The notes under the pieces are model-generated. The model saw only the letters and a program-made list of their open reading frames with translations, searched no databases and had not been told where the DNA came from. The position numbers and the translations under genes were made by a program. A DNA stretch of 64,000 nt, taken from Pseudomonadota bacterium. Lineage in GTDB: Bacteria; Pseudomonadota; Gammaproteobacteria; Burkholderiales; Chitinibacteraceae. Location of the stretch: positions 1 through 64,000 of the forward strand of contig JAGTRM010000022.1 in NCBI GenBank assembly GCA_018261735.1, read 5' to 3'. Shown here in pieces: positions 8,865 to 18,018 of this stretch. Every line of letters begins with the position of its first letter. Positions within the stretch are counted from its first letter, which is position 1.

Positions 8865-10364
8865 TTACGCAGTTACCAGAACTGAACTCTTGCGATGATG
8901 CTGGTAAATGTGCAAGACGACCGAAGCCACAGCCAAGGTCAGGAAAGCTGCTGAAATCGGCTCGGTCAGGAATCCCATGAAGTTGCCGTCGCTTAACATC
9001 AACCCGCGACGCAGGTTGGTTTCCGCCATGGGTCCCAGGATGAGGCCGATAATAAACGGTGTCTGTGGAATGCCGCTTTTTACAAAACCATAGCCGACCA
9101 GCCCGAAAAACACGATGGTGCCAACGTCGAAGATACGATTTCCCAGGCCGAATGCGCCGACGAAACAAAGAACAAGGATGATCGGCAAGAGGATGTGCTT
9201 GGGGATGGCCAGCAGCTTGACGAAGATACGGACCCCGAACAATTCGCAGACCAGCATCATCAGTGAAGACACGAGCATGGCAACGAAAATTGAGTAGACG
9301 AGCGGGCCTTGCGAAACAAACAGAAGTGGCCCTGGCTGGATGCCATGAATCATGAAACCACCCAACAACATCGCCGTTACCGTGTCGCCCGGGATGCCCA
9401 GGGTCAGCAACGGAATCATGGCACCACCGACCGCCGAACATGCAGCCGCCTCGGAGGCGACGATGCCGTCAATGATGCCTGTGCCGAACTTTTCGGGATG
9501 TTTGGAGCGCTTTTTGGCGATCATGTAGGACACGATGTTCGATGTGCCGGAACCGATGCCAGGAAGAATGCCAATACCCGTCCCGATCAGCGTGGAGCGA
9601 ATGCAATTCCAGCCCTGCTCGAAGAATTCCTTCAAGGAGAAGCCGAATCCCTTCAACTTGACTGCATTGATGGTTGCATGTTTCTCGGTTTTGACGTTTT
9701 CAGCGACCTTGATAATCTCGGAAATGGCGAAGAGGCCGATCAGTACAGTCAGAATATCGAAACCGCCGTTCAATTCTGTCTGGCCAAAGGTAAAGCGCGT
9801 GATGGCGTCCACCGGCGCAATGCCCACGGTTGCGAACATGAAACCGAGTGCGCCAGAAAATATGCCTTTGACCATCGAACCGCTCGACAAGGTAACGATC
9901 AGCGTCAGCGAGAAGATCGCAATCGCGAAATACTCATGCGGCCCGAAGCTCAAGGCAAGTTTTGCCAGAGTCGGTGCAATGAACATCAGTGCGAAGATGC
10001 TCAGCAGGGTGCCGATATACGAGTAGACGATTCCGACGCCGAGCGCTTTGGCTCCTTCGCCCTTTTCCATCATGGGTCCGCCGTCGAAGACGGTGGCGAC
10101 GGAGGCGGGCGTGCCCGGGATCTTCAACAGAATCGCCGAAATCAGGCCGCCGGAAACACCGCCGATGTAGAGTCCCACCAGAAGCGAGATGCCAGCGGCT
10201 GTGCTAAGGCTGTAGGTAATGGGAAGAAACAGCGCCACCGCCATGGTTGCCGTCAGTCCGGGAATTGCGCCGAAAATGATGCCGACCACCGTCCCGAAAA
10301 ATAGCAGCCCTAAAATCTGGACTGTGAATACGATTTCGAAGCCCTGCTGGAATAGAGATAACAT
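8865..10364 (-). CDS. tctA: Tripartite tricarboxylate transporter, large membrane subunit TctA
   Basis: 499 aa, about 11-12 TM segments, with the family's GAIPGLTATMAVALFLPITY near residue 35, GIYIGGVSGG-like glycine clusters, and DILTVLIGLFAISEI mid-protein. It forms the secondary transporter with TctB and uses the periplasmic receptor TctC. TTT systems carry carboxylates such as citrate, and several sit with sugar-acid genes; context suggests an aldarate or related dicarboxylate substrate (inference). It starts 13 bp after tctB. Confidence 0.93.
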   Translation of the reverse strand: MLSLFQQGFEIVFTVQILGLLFFGTVVGIIFGAIPGLTATMAVALFLPITYSLSTAAGISLLVGLYIGGVSGGLISAILLKIPGTPASVATVFDGGPMMEKGEGAKALGVGIVYSYIGTLLSIFALMFIAPTLAKLALSFGPHEYFAIAIFSLTLIVTLSSGSMVKGIFSGALGFMFATVGIAPVDAITRFTFGQTELNGGFDILTVLIGLFAISEIIKVAENVKTEKHATINAVKLKGFGFSLKEFFEQGWNCIRSTLIGTGIGILPGIGSGTSNIVSYMIAKKRSKHPEKFGTGIIDGIVASEAAACSAVGGAMIPLLTLGIPGDTVTAMLLGGFMIHGIQPGPLLFVSQGPLVYSIFVAMLVSSLMMLVCELFGVRIFVKLLAIPKHILLPIILVLCFVGAFGLGNRIFDVGTIVFFGLVGYGFVKSGIPQTPFIIGLILGPMAETNLRRGLMLSDGNFMGFLTEPISAAFLTLAVASVVLHIYQHHRKSSVLVTA

Positions 10365-10377
10365 AGTGTGGCTCCTT

Positions 10378-10854
10378 TCAGTTCATTAGCCCGTTCAACA
10401 GTCCGACCGGCAGGATCATGTCAAATGCGTAACGAAATGTCAGATAGACCGTTACGGAAGTGATGATCGCAATGGCGCCATACACCGGATAATTGACTTT
10501 CTTGTCCGTTGGCGTCAGTACGATGAACTGGGCGAACAGATATACGATCGTCATGATCGGAAAACCTACCGGTTCCAGGAACGCGGCGTAGGCGACAATC
10601 AAGCCCAGCGTTTTCGAGACGGTGCGATAGTCTGCCTTGTCACCCCCTCCAGATTGCTTGCTGGCGGCCAGTTTGCGAGCATCCCACAGCTGCAGCACCC
10701 CCAGCAGGCACATCGTAATTGCCAGGACGTAGGGGACGAAGGCGGCGTCGATGAATTGCTTGCGCGGTAGGGTGCTGGTCATGTAAAGATACCCGAGGCC
10801 GACTGCAAGAAAGACGACTCCAACGACGAACTCCCGTTTTTTAATGTCACTCAT
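10378..10854 (-). CDS. tctB: Tripartite tricarboxylate transporter, small membrane subunit TctB
   Basis: 158 aa, four TM segments (REFVVGVVFLAVGLGYLYM at the start), with a short hydrophilic loop rich in Lys/Gly near residue 70. The length and pattern are those of TctB, the poorly conserved small subunit that pairs with TctA. It lies between tctC and tctA, as in the usual tctCBA order. Confidence 0.88.
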   Translation of the reverse strand: MSDIKKREFVVGVVFLAVGLGYLYMTSTLPRKQFIDAAFVPYVLAITMCLLGVLQLWDARKLAASKQSGGGDKADYRTVSKTLGLIVAYAAFLEPVGFPIMTIVYLFAQFIVLTPTDKKVNYPVYGAIAIITSVTVYLTFRYAFDMILPVGLLNGLMN

Positions 10855-10882
10855 GGTGAGTCCTTGAGAGAAAGGTTGAAAG

Positions 10883-10916
10883 CGGAGAGACGCGCGCCAC
10901 GACGCACTTCTCTCCG
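10883..10916 (-). other. Intercistronic hairpin between tctC and tctB
   Basis: CGGAGAGA at 10883-10890 pairs perfectly with TCTCTCCG at 10909-10916, with further pairing possible inside the loop. No U-run follows. It lies 20 bp after the tctC stop. Such hairpins often stabilise the upstream message or limit read-through, so more receptor than membrane subunit is made (inference). Confidence 0.6.
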
Positions 10917-10935
10917 TGCAAGGTGCCGACGTTGA

Positions 10936-11907
10936 TTACTTTTTCTGGCGCAGCAGATCCTTGTACTGCATGAATTCATCGCGAACCTTGTTCAGCTCAG
11001 CGATCGCATCCTTGGTCGGATAGAACGAGACCGGTTGCTTGAAGCCCTCTTCCAGCATCTTGGCGTAGGCCGGATTCTTGGTGACCTGCTCCGCAACGTC
11101 GGACATCTTCTTGATGATGGCCGGGTTGGTGCCCTTCGGAAACGCGATGATGTAAGGCTTCTCCATTTCAAACTTCATGCCTTGCTCGTTGAAGGTCTTG
11201 ATGTCGCCAAGCAACGGGTTACGTGTCTTGCTGTACTGGCCGACCATGGCCATGTCGCCCGTGGTCTGATAGTCCTTGACCGGACCGTACGAGATCGAGG
11301 AAAGATTGATGCGGCCGCCCAGCAGCGAGGTAATCTTGTCGGACGCGGAGCCAACGTCGACGAATTTCAGTTGGATGCCCGCCTGTTTCTGGAAGATCAG
11401 CCCCTGCAGGTGCGAGTAGCCGCCGAGTTCGGTGCCGTAGATCACGGTGTTCGGTGCCGCCTTGGCCTTGGTGACTACATCCTGCACGTTCTTGAAGCCG
11501 GATTTCTTGCCGGCTACCAGGACTACGCTCTTGTCGACTGCGGGGATGCAGGCGATGTCGAACTTGGCGTCGAACTTATCGCTGGTGAGCCCCGACACTT
11601 CGTTGACGATCAACATGCCGGTATGCCCGAAGAATATCGTGTTGCCGTCCGGAGCCGCATTCTGGACTTGCGACATGGCGATCGTTCCGCCGCCCCCATT
11701 GACGTTGGTGACGACCATCGGCTTGCCTGTGATCTTCTCGAAGAAGCGCGCCATGGTGCGCGCGTTGAAATCGGTATCACCGCCTGCGCCAGCGGGTACG
11801 ATGACCTGGATTGGTCTGGTCGGCCAAGCCACGTCTGCTGCAAAAGTTGTGATAGCACTAACAGAGAGTGCAGCACCAAGAATGGATAAACTAATCGACC
11901 TCTTCAT
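10936..11907 (-). CDS. tctC: Tripartite tricarboxylate transporter periplasmic receptor TctC (Bug family)
   Basis: 323 aa with a signal peptide (MKRSISLSILGAALSVSAIT, likely cleavage after TFAAD or thereabouts). The mature protein begins WPTRPIQVIVPAGAGGDTDF, the conserved first Bug ligand-binding loop, and includes MVVTNVNGGGGT. It captures the substrate in the periplasm and delivers it to TctAB. The ATG at 11907 has a strong GGAAGGAG Shine-Dalgarno. Longer in-frame starts add no signal-like residues. A 19-bp perfect palindrome and an A/T-rich region lie upstream, so the tctCBA-garD part may have its own promoter. Confidence 0.93.
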   Translation of the reverse strand: MKRSISLSILGAALSVSAITTFAADVAWPTRPIQVIVPAGAGGDTDFNARTMARFFEKITGKPMVVTNVNGGGGTIAMSQVQNAAPDGNTIFFGHTGMLIVNEVSGLTSDKFDAKFDIACIPAVDKSVVLVAGKKSGFKNVQDVVTKAKAAPNTVIYGTELGGYSHLQGLIFQKQAGIQLKFVDVGSASDKITSLLGGRINLSSISYGPVKDYQTTGDMAMVGQYSKTRNPLLGDIKTFNEQGMKFEMEKPYIIAFPKGTNPAIIKKMSDVAEQVTKNPAYAKMLEEGFKQPVSFYPTKDAIAELNKVRDEFMQYKDLLRQKK

Positions 11908-11991
11908 TGTAAATCTCCTTCCTTCGTTAAAAATATATAACTGTGACTTGAGTAAATATTTATAAAGCGATAACGGAATTGTGATTTCTTG

Positions 11992-12010
11992 GTGTGGATT
12001 AAATCCACAC
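11992..12010. promoter_or_regulatory. Perfect 19-bp palindrome upstream of tctC (candidate operator)
   Basis: GTGTGGATTAAATCCACAC has two 9-bp arms around a central A. It lies 85 bp upstream of the tctC start and 120 bp beyond the garK stop, in otherwise A/T-rich DNA. No U-run follows on either side, so an operator is more likely than a terminator. The regulator is unknown; no regulator gene lies in the operon. Confidence 0.5.
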
Positions 12011-12129
12011 TTCATTGTTTTTATTTAATAAACCGCGATTTCCTGGTCGACGTCTCCTTTTTGTTTCGGTGCGTGAAAGTAAAATAATTTAACTGTGTGC
12101 GGCAATTAAGCTCAAATATTCAGGGAAAT

Positions 12130-13275
12130 TTATGTTTTGATGAGCTGACCCATTTTCAGCGTGGCTGCGATGTTGCGCGCGGCCATGCGGACATTGGCAG
12201 CGGCATTGTCCAAAGCTTCCTGTCGGGTACAGAAGCTGTAGAGCACGCTGAATACCGCATCGATGCCATGATCGTGGACAATGCCCACGTCAGCCGTCAA
12301 TCCGCCGGCAATGCCGATTACCGGGATGCCCAAATGCTTCGCTGTCTTGGCCACGCCGATCGGCGTCTTGCCATGAATGGTTTGGCTATCGATCCGGCCT
12401 TCACCGGTAATGACCAGATTCGCGCCCTGAATCGCCTGTTCCAGCCCCGCCGCCTTGAGCACGATTTCAATACCGGGGCGCAGATCGGCTTTCAGGAAGG
12501 CCAGTGCCGCTGCGCCCATGCCGCCACCCGCCCCTGCGCCCGGGGTGTGGCAAATATCAAGGCCGATATCACGGGCGATCAGCTTGCAGTAGTGCGCCAG
12601 GTTGGCATCGAGCAGGGCAACCAGCTCCGGCGTGGCACCTTTTTGCGGGCCGAAGATGGCCGAAGCGCCTTTGGGCCCAATCAGTGGATTGGTGACATCG
12701 CATGCGACTTCGATTTGGCAGGATGCCAAGCGTGAATCCAGACCGCTGATATCGATGCTGTCGAGTCGATTCAGCGCCCCGCCGCCGAAACCGATTTCCT
12801 TGCCGTTTTTATCCCGCAGGTGCGCGCCCAGTGCCTGTGCCATGCCGGAACCGCCGTCATTGGTGGCACTGCCGCCAATGCCGAGAATGATGTGGCGTAC
12901 GCCTGCATTCAGGGCATCGCGAATCAGTTCGCCGGTGCCAAAGGTGGTGGTGATCAGCGGATTGCGCTGAGTGAAGGGGACCAGTTCCAGGCCGCTGGCG
13001 GCCGCCATTTCAATGACCGCCGTCTGGCCGTCGCCGGTCAGGCCGTAAAAGGCTTCAACCGGTTGGCCAAGGGGGCCGGTGACCGTTTTCTTGATCACGC
13101 GGCCCTGCGTGGCGGCAACCAGTGCCGCGACGGTGCCTTCGCCGCCGTCGGCCATGGGCAGCTTGATGTATTCCGCATTGGGGAATATCTCCGCAAAGCC
13201 GGCCTCGATCTGGTTTGCCACTTCCTCGGCAGACAGACTTTCCTTGTAGGAGTCTGGTGCAATGATGATTTTCAT
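12130..13275 (-). CDS. garK: Glycerate kinase
   Basis: 381 aa, GarK/GlxK family (two-domain, unrelated to the GLYCTK type). Phosphorylates D-glycerate to 2-phosphoglycerate, the last step of aldarate catabolism. The start KIIIAPDSYKESLSAEEVA holds the family's APDSFKxSLSA motif. LPMADGGEGTVAAL, GIGGSATNDGGSGMAQALGA and NLVITGEGRIDSQT are diagnostic. It sits between gudD and tctC in the operon. Its presence implies a route through KDG aldolase and tartronate semialdehyde reductase, whose genes (garL, garR) are not in the window. Confidence 0.95.
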   Translation of the reverse strand: MKIIIAPDSYKESLSAEEVANQIEAGFAEIFPNAEYIKLPMADGGEGTVAALVAATQGRVIKKTVTGPLGQPVEAFYGLTGDGQTAVIEMAAASGLELVPFTQRNPLITTTFGTGELIRDALNAGVRHIILGIGGSATNDGGSGMAQALGAHLRDKNGKEIGFGGGALNRLDSIDISGLDSRLASCQIEVACDVTNPLIGPKGASAIFGPQKGATPELVALLDANLAHYCKLIARDIGLDICHTPGAGAGGGMGAAALAFLKADLRPGIEIVLKAAGLEQAIQGANLVITGEGRIDSQTIHGKTPIGVAKTAKHLGIPVIGIAGGLTADVGIVHDHGIDAVFSVLYSFCTRQEALDNAAANVRMAARNIAATLKMGQLIKT

Positions 13276-13390
13276 GGTTGTTTGAACCGTTCTAAATGAG
13301 TGTTGGACCCAGTGTCATTTGTTCGTTGTTTCGGGATCTGTGTCCCTCTGTCACGAAAACCGGCTGTAATAGAACAGGCTTTCGCGACAG

Positions 13391-13418
13391 TCCCTCCATG
13401 ACCGCAGTCATGGAGGGA
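13391..13418 (-). other. Intercistronic hairpin between gudD and garK
   Basis: Perfect 12-bp stem TCCCTCCATGAC / GTCATGGAGGGA with loop CGCA, 9 bp after the gudD stop. No U-run follows on the minus strand, so it is probably an mRNA-stabilising or attenuating hairpin rather than a full terminator. The gudD-garK gap of about 150 bp contains nothing else recognised. Confidence 0.65.
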
Positions 13419-13426
13419 AGCGGGGC

Positions 13427-14776
13427 TTAGCGCACCAGGCAAGGCTTCTTGTTGTTGAACTTCCAGTCCGGGATCAGGAACTGCATGGCCATTGCGTCGT
13501 CGCGCGCACCCAGGCAGTTTTCCTTGTACATCGCGTGGGCCTTTTCGACCTGCGCCATGTCGATTTCGATGCCGAGGCCGCCTTTTTCCGGCACGGCAAC
13601 CATGCCGCCCTTGATCTGGAACGGCTCGCGCGTCAATCGTTCCTGACCTTCCTGCCAGATCCAGTGGGTATCGATCGCGGTGGTCTTGCCCGGCACGGCG
13701 GCAGCCACGTGCGTGAACATCGCCAGCGACACGTCGAAGTGGTTGTTCGAGTGCGAACCCCAGGTCAGGCCGTGGTCGTTGCAGGTCTGGCCGACGCGCA
13801 CCGAGCCCTGCATGGTCCAGAAGTGCGGATCGGCGAGCGGAATGTCGACCGAATGCAGTTCGATCGAGTGGGCCATCTGGCGCCAGTCGGTCGCGATCAT
13901 GTTGGTCGCGGTCGGCAGACCGGTGGCCTTGCGGAACTCGGCCATGATTTCGCGACCGGAATAGCCGTTCTCGGCGCCGCACGGATCTTCGGCGTAAGCC
14001 AGCACATCGCCCTTGCCCTTGCACAGGCGGATCGCTTCTTCCAGCGACCAGGCGCCGTTCGGATCGAGCGTGACGCGGGCTTTCGGGAAGCGCTTCTTGA
14101 TTTCGGTCACGGCGGCGATTTCCTCGTCGCCAGCCAGCACGCCGCCCTTGAGCTTGAAGTCGTTGAAGCCGTACATCTCGTGCGTGGCTTCAGCCAGATC
14201 GGCCACGGTATCCGGGGTCAGCGCTTCTTCGTGACGCAGGCGGTACCAGGCTTCCCTTGCGTTCGGGTTGCTCAGGTATGGCAGCGTGGTCTTGTTGCGA
14301 TCACCGATGTAGAACAGGTAGCCGAGCATCTCGACTTCGCTGCGCTGCTGGCCTTCGCCCAAGAGCGCGGCCACTGGCAGGCTCAGGAACTGGCCGAACA
14401 GGTCGAGCATCGCCGCTTCGACCGCGGTCACGGCGTGGATGGTGATGCGCAGGTCGAAAGTCTGCAGGCCGCGACCACCGACATCGCGGTCGGCAAACTG
14501 CTTGCGCATGGCGTTCAGTACGCGGTTGTAGGCGCCGATCTGCTGGCCGATCACCAGCGGCTTGGCATCTTCCAGCGTCTTGCGGATGCCTTCGCCGCCC
14601 GGCACTTCGCCCACGCCGGTGTTGCCGGCATTGTCTTTCAGGATCACCAGGTTACGGGTGAAGAACGGGCTGTGCGCGCCGCTCAGGTTGAGCAGCATGC
14701 TGTCCTGGCCGGCGACCGGGATCACCTGCATGTCGGTCACGATCGGGCTGCCGCCGAATTTCTGGATTTCACTCAC
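13427..14776 (-). CDS. gudD: D-glucarate dehydratase
   Basis: 449 aa, enolase superfamily. Dehydrates D-glucarate (and L-idarate) to KDG. It matches E. coli GudD closely along its length: [49 protein letters not shown], the catalytic FKLKGG Lys pair, TLDPNGAW and [10 protein letters not shown] metal ligands, and the general-acid/base His in GSHSNNHFD, ending CLVR. A GTG at 14776 with GGAG 7 nt upstream is preferred; a TTG at 14782 is too close to that Shine-Dalgarno. A paralogue lies directly upstream. Confidence 0.95.
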   Translation of the reverse strand: MSEIQKFGGSPIVTDMQVIPVAGQDSMLLNLSGAHSPFFTRNLVILKDNAGNTGVGEVPGGEGIRKTLEDAKPLVIGQQIGAYNRVLNAMRKQFADRDVGGRGLQTFDLRITIHAVTAVEAAMLDLFGQFLSLPVAALLGEGQQRSEVEMLGYLFYIGDRNKTTLPYLSNPNAREAWYRLRHEEALTPDTVADLAEATHEMYGFNDFKLKGGVLAGDEEIAAVTEIKKRFPKARVTLDPNGAWSLEEAIRLCKGKGDVLAYAEDPCGAENGYSGREIMAEFRKATGLPTATNMIATDWRQMAHSIELHSVDIPLADPHFWTMQGSVRVGQTCNDHGLTWGSHSNNHFDVSLAMFTHVAAAVPGKTTAIDTHWIWQEGQERLTREPFQIKGGMVAVPEKGGLGIEIDMAQVEKAHAMYKENCLGARDDAMAMQFLIPDWKFNNKKPCLVR

Positions 14777-14808
14777 AGTCAAACTCCTTGTTTATTGTTG
14801 TGTTTGTC

Positions 14809-14830
14809 GGGCCACCCGCTGGGGCGGCCC
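14809..14830 (-). other. Intercistronic hairpin between the two glucarate dehydratase genes
   Basis: GGGCCACCC (14809-14817) pairs with GGGGCGGCCC (14821-14830), giving two short GC blocks around one mismatch, immediately after the upstream gene's stop. No U-run follows. Confidence 0.5.
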
Positions 14831-14835
14831 GTGAT

Positions 14836-16209
14836 TTACTTGCGGCCGATGCTCGGCTGCTTCGGGTCGTACTTCCAGCCCGGGATCAGGTACTGCATGG
14901 CCATTGCGTCATCGCGCGCGCCGGTGCCGACCTTCTTGTACAGTTCGTGGGCCTTCTCGACCTGCGCCATGTCGATTTCGATTCCCAAGCCGCCCTTTTC
15001 CGGCACGGCCACTTCGCCGCCGACCATCTTCAAAGGCTCCTTGGTCAGGCGTTCGGTGCCTTCCTGCCAGATCCAGTGGGTGTCGATCGCGGTGATGTTG
15101 CCCGGCGCCGCAGCGGCGCAGTGGGTGAACATGGCGAGCGAGATATCGAAGTGGTTGTTCGAGTGCGAACCCCAGGTCAGGCCGAACTCGTGGCACATCT
15201 GCGCCACGCGCACGGAACCCTGCATAGTCCAGAAGTGCGGATCGGCGAGCGGGATATCGACGGCTTCCAGCGACAGCGAATGGTTCAGCTGGCGCCAGTC
15301 GGTCGCGACCATGTTGGTCGCGGTGCGGATGCCGGTCGCGCGCTTGAACTCGGCCATGATTTCGCGGCCGGAGTAACCGTTTTCCGGGCCGCACGGGTCT
15401 TCGGCGTAAGCCAGGATGTCACCGCGACCCTTGCACAGGTCGATGGCTTCGGCGAGCGACCAGGCGCCGTTCGGATCGAGCGTGATGCCGGCGGTCGGGA
15501 AGCGCTTCTTCAGTGCGGCGATGGCTTCCATTTCATCGGTGCCGGACATCACGCCGCCCTTGAGCTTGAAATCGTTGAAACCATACAGCTCGGCGCAGGC
15601 TTCGGCCTGGCGCACGATGCCTTCCGGGGTGATGGCCTCCTCGTGGCGTACGTCGTACCAGTGATTTTTGTTGCCGTTGCCGGCGAGGTAGGGCAGATCG
15701 GTTTTCTGGCGGTCGCCGATATAGAACAGATAGCCCAGCATGCGGGCGGCCTTGCGCTGCTGGCCGTTGCCGAGCAGCGCCGCGACCGGCACGTTGAGGA
15801 ACTGGCCCAAGAGATCGAGCAATGCAGCTTCGACCGCGGTGATCACGTTGTCGGCGCGCAGGTTGATTTCGTGCGGCTGCTTCAGCACGCGGGCTTCGCT
15901 CTCGGAAGTCACCTTGTGCACGGTGGTCTTGCCGAGCAACTGCTGGCGCATGGTATTCAGTACATTGTTGTACAGGCCGATCGGTTGACCCACAACCAGC
16001 GGGATTGATTTTTCCAGTGTCTGGCGGATGCCTTCGCCGCCCGGCACTTCGCCGACCCCGGTATTGCCCAGGTTGTCTTTCAGAATCACGATGTTGCGGG
16101 TGAAAAACGGGGCATGGGCACCGCACAGGTTGAGCAGCATGCCGTCGTAACCGGCAACGGGAACCACCTGCATCGAGGTGATGACGGGTGTACTGGATTG
16201 GCTAGTCAT
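14836..16209 (-). CDS. Glucarate dehydratase-related enolase-superfamily protein (GudX-like)
   Basis: 457 aa, paralogue of the next gene. It keeps the catalytic landmarks [24 protein letters not shown] and GSHSNNHFD. Where GudD has [15 protein letters not shown] it has a different, lysine/glutamate-rich segment ([18 protein letters not shown]), and it shares DRQKTDLPY and a GRK end with GudX-type proteins. In E. coli GudX is a glucarate dehydratase-related protein of low activity that may work with GudD. Here it could be a second dehydratase with another substrate or a GudD partner. It lies directly after gudP, the order gudP-gudX-gudD being that of E. coli. Confidence 0.88.
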   Translation of the reverse strand: MTSQSSTPVITSMQVVPVAGYDGMLLNLCGAHAPFFTRNIVILKDNLGNTGVGEVPGGEGIRQTLEKSIPLVVGQPIGLYNNVLNTMRQQLLGKTTVHKVTSESEARVLKQPHEINLRADNVITAVEAALLDLLGQFLNVPVAALLGNGQQRKAARMLGYLFYIGDRQKTDLPYLAGNGNKNHWYDVRHEEAITPEGIVRQAEACAELYGFNDFKLKGGVMSGTDEMEAIAALKKRFPTAGITLDPNGAWSLAEAIDLCKGRGDILAYAEDPCGPENGYSGREIMAEFKRATGIRTATNMVATDWRQLNHSLSLEAVDIPLADPHFWTMQGSVRVAQMCHEFGLTWGSHSNNHFDISLAMFTHCAAAAPGNITAIDTHWIWQEGTERLTKEPLKMVGGEVAVPEKGGLGIEIDMAQVEKAHELYKKVGTGARDDAMAMQYLIPGWKYDPKQPSIGRK

Positions 16210-16247
16210 TGTTTCAATTTTCCCGAAAAGAGTAGGTAAATTAAAAG

Positions 16248-16278
16248 AGGCGGCGCACAGGGAGGATGCGCGCCGCCT
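16248..16278 (-). other. Intercistronic hairpin between gudP and the gudX-like gene
   Basis: Perfect 9-bp stem AGGCGGCGC (16248-16256) / GCGCCGCCT (16270-16278) starting 7 bp after the gudP stop. The A/T-rich TTTAATTTACC lies beyond it on the minus strand, so partial termination is possible. Confidence 0.6.
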
Positions 16279-16284
16279 GGCGCC

Positions 16285-17637
16285 TTACTTCAGTTCTACG
16301 CGCTTGATTTCACCCACCACGAACAGATAGCAAGCCATTGCGATGAAGGCATGCACGCCGACATACACCAGGGCGCCGTTGAAGGAACCGGTGGTCTGGA
16401 TGATGTAGCCGATCGCGATCGGGGTGGTAATGCTGGAAAGGTTGCCGCAAACGTTGAGCAGGCCACCGGAAAGACCGGCAATCTGCTTCGGCGCGGTATC
16501 GGAGTTCACGGCCCAGCCCAGTGCGCCGATACCCTTGCCGAAGAATGCCAGCGCCATGAAGAAGATCACGGCCTGTTCTGCGGACACGTAGTTGCAGAAC
16601 ACCATGCTCATCGAGAGCAGCATGCCGAGCACGATCGGCGTTTTGCGCGCAGCGGTCAGTGAGAAGCCGCGCTTGAGCATGGCGTCGGAGATGACACCGC
16701 CCAGCACGCCACCGACAAAGCCGCAGATCGCCGGAATGGCGGCCACGAAACCGGCCTTCAGAATGGTCATGTGCTTTTCTTTGACCAGATACACCGGGAA
16801 CCAGGTGATGAAGAAGTAGGTCAGCGCATTGATGCAATACTGGGCGATATAGATACCGGCCATCATGCGGTTGCCGAGCAATTGCTTGATGTATTCGAGC
16901 TTGGGGCCTTCTTCCTTGATGCCGGCCTTTTTGTTCTGGTCCATACTGACCAGACCGCCGCCTTGTTCGATGTAACTGATTTCCTCGGCATTGGCCATCG
17001 GATGATCTTTCGGATCATGGATCAGCTTGTTCCAGACCAGCACGAACAAGATGCCGAGCACACCCATCACGGTAAACACCCAGTGCCAGCCGTAGGAATG
17101 GATCAACCAGCCCATGATCGGGGCAAAAATCACGGTCGCGGCATACTGGGCGGAGTTGAAAATGGCCGAGGCGGTACCGCGTTCATTGGCCGGGAACCAG
17201 GCCGCAACGATGCGGCTGTTGGCCGGGAACGAAGGCGCTTCGGAAGCGCCAACCATGAAGCGCAGGCCAAAAAGCGTTGCCACGGCAGCGAATCCGGTCA
17301 GGAAACCGACGGAACCGGTTAATAGCGTGAAGAGTGACCAGAAGAAAATGCTGAACGCATAGACTTTCTTGGAACCGAATTTGTCCAGTAGCCATCCGCC
17401 CGGCAATTGGGCAATCACATAAGACCAGCCAAAGGCCGAGAAGATATAGCCCATGGTGACCGAGTCAAAGCCTAACTCTTTGGCCATGGCTGGGCCGGCC
17501 AGCGAGATCGTGGCGCGGTCGGCGTAGTTGATGACCGTGATGAAAAACAGGACAGCGACGACGACCCATCGCGCATTGGTTTTTTTGGTGGTTGCGACCC
17601 TGGCCCCGGGATTCAGTACCATTTCATTGCTCTGCAT
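16285..17637 (-). CDS. gudP: MFS D-glucarate/galactarate transporter (GudP/GarP type)
   Basis: 450 aa, 12 TM segments, anion:cation symporter family. The opening TNARWVVVAVLFFITVINYADRATIS is the family's TM1 signature; then SYVIAQLPGGWLLDKFGSK between TM2 and TM3 and SEAPSFPANSRIVAAWFP (the conserved SEAPxFPxN motif). It imports aldarates by proton symport. It is the first gene of the operon. The ATG at 17637 has AGAGG upstream; a downstream Met (VLNPG) is an alternative. Confidence 0.93.
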   Translation of the reverse strand: MQSNEMVLNPGARVATTKKTNARWVVVAVLFFITVINYADRATISLAGPAMAKELGFDSVTMGYIFSAFGWSYVIAQLPGGWLLDKFGSKKVYAFSIFFWSLFTLLTGSVGFLTGFAAVATLFGLRFMVGASEAPSFPANSRIVAAWFPANERGTASAIFNSAQYAATVIFAPIMGWLIHSYGWHWVFTVMGVLGILFVLVWNKLIHDPKDHPMANAEEISYIEQGGGLVSMDQNKKAGIKEEGPKLEYIKQLLGNRMMAGIYIAQYCINALTYFFITWFPVYLVKEKHMTILKAGFVAAIPAICGFVGGVLGGVISDAMLKRGFSLTAARKTPIVLGMLLSMSMVFCNYVSAEQAVIFFMALAFFGKGIGALGWAVNSDTAPKQIAGLSGGLLNVCGNLSSITTPIAIGYIIQTTGSFNGALVYVGVHAFIAMACYLFVVGEIKRVELK

Positions 17638-18018
17638 AATATAAATCGACCTCTTCAAAGTTATGTACAGCGGAGAAAATCTGGCCAATGAATGGCTTCT
17701 GTTTGTAAAAAATGAAATGCAAGCCCGTTGAGTGACTTTGGAATGCTGAGATTGGCATCAGGTTTGGGCGCGCATGGGTATTGCCCCTTTATCCCTGTCC
17801 GGCCACAAACCGGTTCAATGCATCCAAGGAGTCAGTTCTTTGGTGTGAACAGAATAAGGCAGTAACCTGTGCACCATCTTCATGGCCTGGCCCTAAAGTT
17901 TGTTTTTAAAACCTGAAAATTTAGGGCGGATGCACGGGATGGCGTGCGACGAAGCGGACTTATTACCAAAATACGGGGCGCGGGCGTACTGGTGCTGCCA
18001 GTGAGCAGAAAGGCTGGA
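17638..18018. other. Upstream control region of the aldarate operon
   Basis: About 380 bp without a gene, which must hold the gudP promoter. A 7-bp inverted repeat CCCTAAA (17891-17897) / TTTAGGG (17920-17926) surrounds an A/T-rich core. It could be an operator, or a weak terminator for the HAD/CBS pair that ends at 18019. I could not pick a convincing -35/-10 pair, and found no sigma-54 box. Confidence 0.4.

Noticed and set aside
13535-15376. 613-codon plus-strand ORF over the two glucarate dehydratase genes
   Set aside because: Shadow; its internal repeat only reflects the two paralogues on the other strand.
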